NCBI GenBank assembly: GCA_002684175.1
Contig: NYUU01000138.1
Coordinates: forward strand, 1 to 10,955
Direction of reading: 5' to 3'
Length of the DNA stretch: 10,955 bases
From: Synechococcus sp. CPC35
GTDB lineage: Bacteria > Cyanobacteriota > Cyanobacteriia > PCC-6307 > Cyanobiaceae
Shown here: positions 5,874 to 10,955 of the stretch, one piece after another
How the letters are laid out: each line of letters begins with the position of its first letter
Position numbering within the stretch: position 1 is the first letter of the stretch
The notes under the pieces: model-generated
Database searches by the model: none
Told to the model about the DNA's origin: nothing
The model's input: only the letters and a program-made list of their open reading frames with translations
Made by a program: the position numbers and the translations under genes

Positions 5874-7718
5874 TTGACTTCGGAGCTCTCGATTCCAATC
5901 CAGACCGCCTGGCTGATTCCGCTCTATGGATTCGCCGGAATGGTGGTTGCACTGCCCTGGGCCTGCGGTTGGTTCCGGCGTCAGGCTCATCGTGCTGCGG
6001 CTTATCTCAACATCCTCCTGACGCTTCTGGCTTTCGCCCATGGAAGTCTGATCCTTCAGGAAGTGCTGCGGGCCGGGTCTGTGGATCTGGTGTTTCCCTG
6101 GCTCACGGTGGCTGATCTGGATCTGGATATCAGCTTCAGTCTTTCCCTGACCAACATGGTCGCGCTGGAGCTGATCACAGGCCTCAGCCTCTTTTCCCAG
6201 GTGTATTCCCTGGGATACATGGACAAGGAATGGGCCCTGGCCCGTTTTTTTGCTCTGCTGGGATTCTTCGAAGGGGCGATGAGTGGTGTCGTGCTCAGTG
6301 ATTCCCTGTTTCAGAGTTATTTCCTGCTGGAGATGCTCACCCTCTCCACCTATCTATTGGTCGGATTCTGGTACGCCCAGCCCCTGGTGATCACCGCTGC
6401 AAGGGATGCGTTTCTCACCAAGCGAGTTGGTGATGTTCTGCTGTTGATGGGAGTCGTCGCTCTCTGCAGTTTTTCCGGAGCCATGGGCTTCACTGATCTT
6501 TATGTCTGGGCTGCAAGGGATTCACTCTCTCCCCTGGCCGCCACACTTCTGGGTCTTGGTCTGATTGCCGGACCCACCGGAAAATGCGCTCAGTTTCCGA
6601 TGCATCTCTGGCTGGATGAGGCGATGGAAGGGCCCAATCCAGCGTCGATTCTCCGTAATTCCGTGGTGGTCACCTGTGGTGCGATCGTGCTGCTCAAGGT
6701 GATGCCGATCCTTCAGTACTCCCCTGTTGCTCTCGTTGTTCTGCTGGTGATTGGCAGCATCAGTGCCATCGGTGGCTCACTGGTGGCCATCGCCCAGGTT
6801 GATATCAAGAGGACGCTGTCCTACACGACGACTGCCCATCTGGGTCTGGTGTTCATCGCCATTGCTCTGCAGATCCCTGTGCTCGCCTTGCTGCTGCTGT
6901 TTTCCCATGCAGTGTCCAAAGCATTGCTCTCCATGAGCATCGGCGGTGTGATCGCCTCAACGAACTGTCAGGACATCACAGAGCTTGGAGGGCTCGGCAG
7001 CCGGATGCCGGCCACCACAACAGCATTTCTGATCGGAGCCGCAGGTTTTGTCGGCTTTCTCCCCCTGGGTGGATTCTTCGCGTTGGCTCAGGCCATCGAT
7101 CTGCTGAGTGTTCGATCGATCCCGTTCATGGCCATTTTCCTGATCACCAATTCCCTCACGGCTCTGGGGCTGGTTCGTGTTTTTCGCCATGTGTTCCTGG
7201 GTGATTCCCTGATCAAGTCGAGGCGAGCCGCTGAGGTGAACTGGCAGATGGCGCTTCCGATGGTGGCGCTGTCTGTGATTGTGGTGCTCATTCCGTTTTT
7301 GCTGGTTCGTCTGGAATCGCTGGAAGGTCTGCTGGCTTTCCCCCTCTGGGCGGCTGTGCTCGTTGTGGCCAGTGGGTTGGCAGGGCTGGTGGCGGGAGCC
7401 CTGCTTCCACTCAGCAAGGCATGGTCGCGATCCCTCAACCCACTGCTGCGCTGGTTCCAGGATCTTCTGGCCTACGACTTCTATACCGAGCGCTTCTACC
7501 GAATCACGATCGTGAATGTGGTCGCTGAAATCTCGCGTCTGGCGGCCTGGTTTGATCAAACCATCGTGGATGGTCTCCTCCATGGAGTGGCCCGATTCTC
7601 ACTGTCAAGCGCGGAAAGTCTCAAGCTGAGCGTCAGTGGACAAACTCAGTCCTATGTACTCACGGTTCTTGTGGCCATCGTTCTTTTCCTCACCTCGGTG
7701 AGCTGGTTCCTCACCTGA
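5874..7718 (+). CDS. ndhF4: NDH-1 antiporter-like subunit NdhF4 (CO2-uptake type)
   Basis: A 614-residue multi-span membrane protein of the NuoL/NdhF family, the distal proton-channel subunit of the cyanobacterial NDH-1 complex specialised for CO2 hydration. Channel residues visible are Glu153 in the TM5 segment FLLEMLTLSTYLL, Lys237 in GPTGKCAQFP, and Lys349 in SHAVSKALL. The motif MEGPNPASILRNSVVV (251-266) has RNS where respiratory NdhF1/NuoL has HAA, which I associate with NdhF3/NdhF4 types. The place of the TM12 lysine (NuoL GF-SK) reads GGFFALAQ (399-406) with no lysine. The C-terminal part (about 520-614) includes a lateral helix region and a last membrane span. The TTG start at 5874 keeps the first membrane helix; the next Met (residue 23) would cut it. 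No ribosome site or strong promoter is evident in the 111-nt gap before it. Confidence 0.92.
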   Translation: MTSELSIPIQTAWLIPLYGFAGMVVALPWACGWFRRQAHRAAAYLNILLTLLAFAHGSLILQEVLRAGSVDLVFPWLTVADLDLDISFSLSLTNMVALELITGLSLFSQVYSLGYMDKEWALARFFALLGFFEGAMSGVVLSDSLFQSYFLLEMLTLSTYLLVGFWYAQPLVITAARDAFLTKRVGDVLLLMGVVALCSFSGAMGFTDLYVWAARDSLSPLAATLLGLGLIAGPTGKCAQFPMHLWLDEAMEGPNPASILRNSVVVTCGAIVLLKVMPILQYSPVALVVLLVIGSISAIGGSLVAIAQVDIKRTLSYTTTAHLGLVFIAIALQIPVLALLLLFSHAVSKALLSMSIGGVIASTNCQDITELGGLGSRMPATTTAFLIGAAGFVGFLPLGGFFALAQAIDLLSVRSIPFMAIFLITNSLTALGLVRVFRHVFLGDSLIKSRRAAEVNWQMALPMVALSVIVVLIPFLLVRLESLEGLLAFPLWAAVLVVASGLAGLVAGALLPLSKAWSRSLNPLLRWFQDLLAYDFYTERFYRITIVNVVAEISRLAAWFDQTIVDGLLHGVARFSLSSAESLKLSVSGQTQSYVLTVLVAIVLFLTSVSWFLT

Positions 7719-7728
7719 AGGTCATTCG

Positions 7729-9219
7729 ATGCTGCTCTCAATCCTGCTGCTGATTCCCTTCCTCGGAGCCCTGGCTTTGATTCTCTGGCCGGGATCCCCG
7801 TCCAGTGCCCGTCTTCGCGATATTTCCATCGTGCTTCTGGCGGCCCAATGCGTCGCCAGTTTCGCGCTTTTGCTGCCCTTTGATCCTGCTGATGCTGGTT
7901 TGCAGCTGATTGAGCAGGCCCGTTGGGTGCATGTGATCGGCCTTGATTACGCCCTGGCCGTGGATGGTTTGTCACTGCCGCTGGTGCTGATGAATGGAGT
8001 GCTTTGCCTGGTTGCAGCGATCGCCTCCCGCTCGATTGAAAATCGTCCCCGGGTCTACTTCGCAATGCTCCTGGTGATCAGCGGAGCCGTGAACGGTGCC
8101 TTTCTGGCACAGAATCTGTTGCTGTTTTTCCTCTTTTACGAACTCGAACTCATTCCGCTCTGGCTTCTGATCGCCATTTGGGGAGGAGCGAACCGCGCCT
8201 ATGCCGCCACGAAGTTCCTGATCGTCACTGCCGTTTCCGGAGTGCTGATTCTCGGTGCCTTCCTCGGCTTGGCGTTTGTGACCGGAACGATGGATTTCAG
8301 TCTCAGGCCTGTGCTGGCCGGAGAACTGAGCCTGACGGTTCAGCTGATCCTGATGGGAGCTCTGTTGATCGGCTTCGGGATCAAGATCCCCCTGTTTCCC
8401 TTTCATACCTGGCTGCCGGATGCTCATACCCAGGCCTCAACCCCTGTGTCAGTTCTTCTGGCCGGAGTGTTGCTGAAACTGGGCACCTACGGACTGCTGC
8501 GCTTCTGCCTGGGTCTTTTCCCGGAAGCCTGGCAGCTGGCAGCTCCCTGGCTGGCGGGCTGGGCAGCGATTTCCGTCCTCTACGGCTCCCTGGCCGCCAT
8601 CGCCCAGGACGACATGAAGCGAATGGTGGCTTATAGCTCTGTCGGTCACATGGGATATGTGCTGCTGGCTGCGGCTGCTGCGACCCCCCTGGGTCTGATG
8701 GGCGCCCTGTTCCAGATGGTCAGTCATGGCCTGATCTCCGGAGTGCTTTTCCTGCTCGTCGGTGTGGTTTATGCCAAAACAGGAACCCGGGATCTCAACG
8801 TTCTGCGTGGACTGCTGAACCCCGAACGAGGTCTGCCCCTCACCGGATCGCTGATGATCATCGGAGTGATGGCCAGTGCGGGAATTCCCGGCATGGCTGG
8901 CTTCATCTCCGAGTTCCTGATTTTCCGCGGCAGTCTCCAGCCCTTTCCGCTTGCAACCTTGCTGTCGATGGTGGGCTCGGGGCTCACGGCGGTTTATTTC
9001 CTTTTGCTTGTGAACCGTGCCTTCTTCGGGCGGCTGGCCATCGCACCAGGGGAGGTGGTCAATCCCCGCATCCTTGACCGTGTGGCTCTGCGTGAACAGG
9101 TTCCGGCCATCGCCCTCAGTATCGGAGTGCTTGCCCTTGGCCTGGCCCCTGCTCTTCTTTCGAATCTCAGCGAAGCGGCAACAACGGGAATGAGCTTGTC
9201 CACTGGAGGTCTGTCATGA
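7729..9219 (+). CDS. ndhD4: NDH-1 antiporter-like subunit NdhD4 (CO2-uptake type)
   Basis: A 496-residue NuoM/NdhD-family membrane protein, partner of NdhF4 in the distal membrane arm. All charged channel residues of the family are present: Glu138 in FYELELIPLWLLIAIWGG, Lys219 and His226 in IKIPLFPFHTWLPDAH, Lys250 in GVLLKLGTYGLLRF, and Glu395 in GMAGFISEFLIF. The quinol-oxidoreductase-type core (AQDDMKRMVAYSSVGHMG, 292-309) is intact. It starts 10 nt after ndhF4 with AAGG at 7718-7721 as ribosome site, so the two are co-translated. The stop overlaps the cupB start as ATGA. Assignment to the D4 rather than D3 type rests on the neighbouring CupB-like gene and the lack of a cupS gene here. Confidence 0.92.
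   Translation: MLLSILLLIPFLGALALILWPGSPSSARLRDISIVLLAAQCVASFALLLPFDPADAGLQLIEQARWVHVIGLDYALAVDGLSLPLVLMNGVLCLVAAIASRSIENRPRVYFAMLLVISGAVNGAFLAQNLLLFFLFYELELIPLWLLIAIWGGANRAYAATKFLIVTAVSGVLILGAFLGLAFVTGTMDFSLRPVLAGELSLTVQLILMGALLIGFGIKIPLFPFHTWLPDAHTQASTPVSVLLAGVLLKLGTYGLLRFCLGLFPEAWQLAAPWLAGWAAISVLYGSLAAIAQDDMKRMVAYSSVGHMGYVLLAAAAATPLGLMGALFQMVSHGLISGVLFLLVGVVYAKTGTRDLNVLRGLLNPERGLPLTGSLMIIGVMASAGIPGMAGFISEFLIFRGSLQPFPLATLLSMVGSGLTAVYFLLLVNRAFFGRLAIAPGEVVNPRILDRVALREQVPAIALSIGVLALGLAPALLSNLSEAATTGMSLSTGGLS
9205..9210 (+). promoter_or_regulatory. Strong ribosome binding site for cupB
   Basis: GGAGGT, the best Shine-Dalgarno match in the window, lies 5 nt before the ATG at 9216 and inside the last codons of ndhD4. 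It fixes the cupB start and, with the ATGA overlap, points to coupled but independently efficient translation of the CO2-hydration subunit. Confidence 0.8.
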
Positions 9220-10355
9220 GCGCGCCTTCAGTTGCTTCCGTTGCACCACCGGTGCTGCCTGATCAGGAGGAGCTGATCAGACGTCTGCTCAGTGACACCC
9301 CCTTGCTCAAGGACACATCTGATCATCTGATTCAGGTGGTGAATGTGCTGGAGACCTATGGAATCGTGCTTGATGCCTACAGCAGAAACCTGGTGGATCA
9401 AGGCAATAAACAGTTGCTCAATCCTTTCCCGGTATTTCGCTTCTTTCATGAGGGATTCTCCTTGAAGCGTCTCTGGGATCACCTGCTGGGAGACCGGATT
9501 AATTTCGAGTACGCCGAGTACTGCCAGAAGGCGATGTTCTGGCATGGAACCGGTGGGCTGGACGCCTACCTGGACAGTGAAGAGTTTGAATCGGCCTGTC
9601 AGAAAATCATTCAGTGCAAGTCAGCGCGGGACCCACTGCTGGCAATCACTAACAAGTTGTATCCGGGTTTTGCTCCGGAATCGATTCGATCACTCACGAC
9701 GATTTACTGCCTCGGTCTGTTCTGGCGGATCATGAGTGACATTTTTATTGATCTTGCCCGTCGCTATGCGATCAAGGAGGTCGTTTGTGTCCGGGATGTG
9801 GTGCATCACATCCGTGATGGTCTTGTTGCGGCTGCAGGCAGTCCGATCACTTACAAGGTGACCATCGGCAATGAGGAGATCTGGGTGCTTCCTCCTGAGG
9901 CTGGACTCACATTCCTGGTGGATGTTGCTGTTCCTTATGTGGAGGCCGTGTTTTTTCGCGGCATGCCTTTTCTCGGCACCGTTTCCTACAACGCTCAGGC
10001 CCGGCAGATTTCACCGGATATCAGTGATTTCAAGTACGGAGCTCTCTATGCCGATCCGATCCCCAGCATGGGCGCGGGCATTCCACCCAGCCTTTGCATG
10101 CAGGACATGTACCGGCATCTACCCGAAGAACTGAGTACCTGGTACGACGACCATGGTCGTGGTCAGGTGGATGTGCATGTGCAGATCTGCGTGAGTTTCC
10201 AGAAATCGATGTTCTGCGTCACCAATGGCGCCATTGCAGGCACCATGCCGCATTCCCTCGATACTGATGACCCGGAACAACAGGCGGCCAATCGTGCCTA
10301 CGCCGAATCCTGGTCCGGGAGGTTGATGGGCTGCCAGAGAGGCGCACTTCTTTAG
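9216..10355 (+). CDS. cupB: CO2 hydration protein CupB (ChpX)
   Basis: A soluble 379-residue protein of the CupA/CupB (ChpY/ChpX) family. It docks on the distal end of NDH-1 and converts CO2 to bicarbonate, driven by electron flow and proton movement, supplying carbon to the carboxysome. Typical family text: LETYGIVLDAYSRNLVDQGNKQ (45-66), NPFPVFRFFHEG (69-80), YCQKAMFWHGTGGLDAYL (102-119), RIMSDIFIDLARRYAIKEV (171-189), and PSMGAGIPPSLCMQDMYRHLP (283-303). His110 in FWHG is a plausible zinc ligand by comparison with CupA, but I cannot assign the full metal site by eye. CupB rather than CupA is chosen from the alpha-cyanobacterial context and absence of cupS. The gene has the strong ribosome site at 9205 and overlaps ndhD4 by 4 nt. 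It is the last gene of the co-directional block; a weak terminator overlaps its stop. Confidence 0.93.
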   Translation: MSAPSVASVAPPVLPDQEELIRRLLSDTPLLKDTSDHLIQVVNVLETYGIVLDAYSRNLVDQGNKQLLNPFPVFRFFHEGFSLKRLWDHLLGDRINFEYAEYCQKAMFWHGTGGLDAYLDSEEFESACQKIIQCKSARDPLLAITNKLYPGFAPESIRSLTTIYCLGLFWRIMSDIFIDLARRYAIKEVVCVRDVVHHIRDGLVAAAGSPITYKVTIGNEEIWVLPPEAGLTFLVDVAVPYVEAVFFRGMPFLGTVSYNAQARQISPDISDFKYGALYADPIPSMGAGIPPSLCMQDMYRHLPEELSTWYDDHGRGQVDVHVQICVSFQKSMFCVTNGAIAGTMPHSLDTDDPEQQAANRAYAESWSGRLMGCQRGALL

Positions 10356-10384
10356 AAGCTTACTTTGAATGCTTCTCTGCTTTT
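10354..10384 (+). terminator. Weak terminator-like hairpin overlapping the cupB stop
   Basis: AGAAGC (10354-10359) pairs with GCTTCT (10371-10376) across an 11-nt AT-rich loop, followed by CTGC and TTTT (10381-10384). The stem begins inside the TAG stop codon. Six base pairs and four T make it marginal as a rho-independent terminator, but its position at the end of the co-directional block, just where base composition changes, supports the role. Confidence 0.45.
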
Positions 10385-10555
10385 ACTCCTATTAATATTA
10401 TGAATTTATTGAAATAGCGATTGTCATATTTTAACTGTTTTCGATTATTTCCCCGTATTCTCATCGCTAACAAAGCATTAATTTTCTATATTTTAGGAAC
10501 AAATGCTGTTCAATTCAGGCTTGAAGGCAAAAAATCTTTGAAAAATATTGAGAAC

Positions 10556-10584
10556 TTGCATACAGGCTTAGGCCTCTGTAGAAT
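10556..10584 (+). promoter_or_regulatory. Candidate promoter for the right-edge gene
   Basis: TAGAAT (10579-10584) matches five of six bases of a sigma-70 -10 box, and TTGCAT (10556-10561) keeps the TTG of a -35 box at the ideal 17-nt spacing. Transcription would begin near 10591, about 18 nt before the GTG at 10609. In sequence this AT-rich, chance matches are easy, so this is only a candidate. Confidence 0.35.
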
Positions 10585-10608
10585 TAATGAATATGTGCAT
10601 AATTTGTT

Positions 10609-10955
10609 GTGTCAGAATTAATCGCAGGGCCTCTGCAGTCAACAACGGAATATGGACCATATTCCAAGCTGATCAATGTTTATGGCTTGAGGATTCTTAG
10701 TCTGAGTAATGTCGGAGGACAGCCTGCTGTTCAGGATGAATTTCTCAAAAAAACAGCGCAGACCTTTAAGCTGCTCTTGAATCCTGATGCAGAAGGAATC
10801 GATAAAGAATTAAGGGCAAAAGCTCTACAGGGGTTGACATCTTACAATGTCATTCAAAGAGTGGGGATCGGATCTTATGGTTCGTATAGTCCATCATTTG
10901 ATAGTGGTTTAATATCAGGATGGGATGAAGTTAATGAAAAGAATTGGGCAGTCGA
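10609..10955 (+). CDS. Unrecognised protein, N-terminal part only (runs off the window)
   Basis: An open frame of 115 codons from a GTG start continues to the window edge. An in-frame TAA at 10600-10602 means it must start at or after 10603, and GTG 10609 is the first standard start. The protein opens (M)SELIAGPLQSTTEYGPY, then LINVYGLRILSLSNVGG, then DEFLKKTAQTFKLLLNPDAEGIDKE (from residue 43), a Gly/Ser/Tyr stretch GIGSYGSYSP (86-95), and GWDEVNEKNW. There is no signal peptide or long hydrophobic segment. Codon choice is much more AT-rich (about 42% GC) than the upstream genes, hinting at a separate history. From memory, the NVYG-to-DAEG stretch loosely recalls bacterial proteins that start with a short strand, a helix, and an LDND-DG-like loop, but I would not name a family. 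No ribosome site is visible, so a later start remains possible. Confidence 0.6.
   Translation, partial: MSELIAGPLQSTTEYGPYSKLINVYGLRILSLSNVGGQPAVQDEFLKKTAQTFKLLLNPDAEGIDKELRAKALQGLTSYNVIQRVGIGSYGSYSPSFDSGLISGWDEVNEKNWAV

Noticed and set aside
8017..8024. GCGATCGC (HIP1 octamer)
   Set aside because: A single copy inside ndhD4; useful only as weak evidence against a HIP1-rich freshwater cyanobacterium.
10421..10621. A 66-codon frame starting with TTG in the AT-rich spacer
   Set aside because: No ribosome site, no recognisable sequence, and it overlaps the candidate promoter and start of the better-supported GTG frame at 10609. The stretch 10385-10555 otherwise shows nothing I can name.
10571..10635. 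Short direct repeats: GGCCTCTG at 10571 and 10628, AGAATTAAT at 10580 and 10614
   Set aside because: Eight- and nine-base matches in reversed order in a low-complexity AT-rich region; no insertion or terminal-repeat logic links them.

Overview
The window comes from an alpha-cyanobacterium, most likely a marine Synechococcus or close relative. It carries a Form IA RuBisCO small subunit, a cso-type (alpha) carboxysome gene set, and a cyanobacterial NdhF4/NdhD4/CupB CO2-uptake module on the same strand. The coding part is roughly 57-60% GC by hand counts of sample lines. I saw only one copy of the octamer GCGATCGC (8017-8024), which is abundant in many freshwater cyanobacteria; this fits the marine picocyanobacterial assignment but does not prove it.

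Layout, all genes on the + strand. The window opens in the spacer just before cbbS (33-374). A 101-nt spacer with two strong back-to-back hairpins leads to csoS2 (476-2854), then csoS3/csoSCA (2862-4604), csoS4A (4607-4924), csoS4B (4924-5175) and a long-tailed BMC-H shell protein resembling CsoS1E (5226-5762). After a 111-nt gap come ndhF4 (5874-7718, TTG start), ndhD4 (7729-9219) and cupB/chpX (9216-10355). Junctions are tight: 7 nt, 2 nt, a 1-nt overlap, 50 nt, 111 nt, 10 nt and a 4-nt ATGA overlap. A weak terminator-like hairpin overlaps the cupB stop. Then base composition falls sharply: about 29% GC over 10381-10620 and about 42% GC over 10621-10955. An unrecognised GTG-started gene (10609 onward) runs off the end.

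How the genes work together. NdhF4 and NdhD4 are the distal membrane arm of the NDH-1 variant that carries CupB; it converts CO2 to bicarbonate in the cytosol using electron transport. Bicarbonate enters the carboxysome, where CsoSCA turns it back into CO2 next to RuBisCO. CsoS2 condenses RuBisCO through its N-terminal repeats and links it to the shell, CsoS4A and CsoS4B cap the shell vertices, and the CsoS1-type protein forms facets. The cluster is a known type. The points most worth a second look are the hairpin pair between cbbS and csoS2, a ten-residue peptide shared exactly by CsoS2 and CsoSCA, the strict cysteine spacing in the CsoS2 middle repeats (with one repeat lacking cysteines), the disordered tails on CsoS4A and the CsoS1E-like protein, and the AT-rich segment with an unidentified gene at the right edge.
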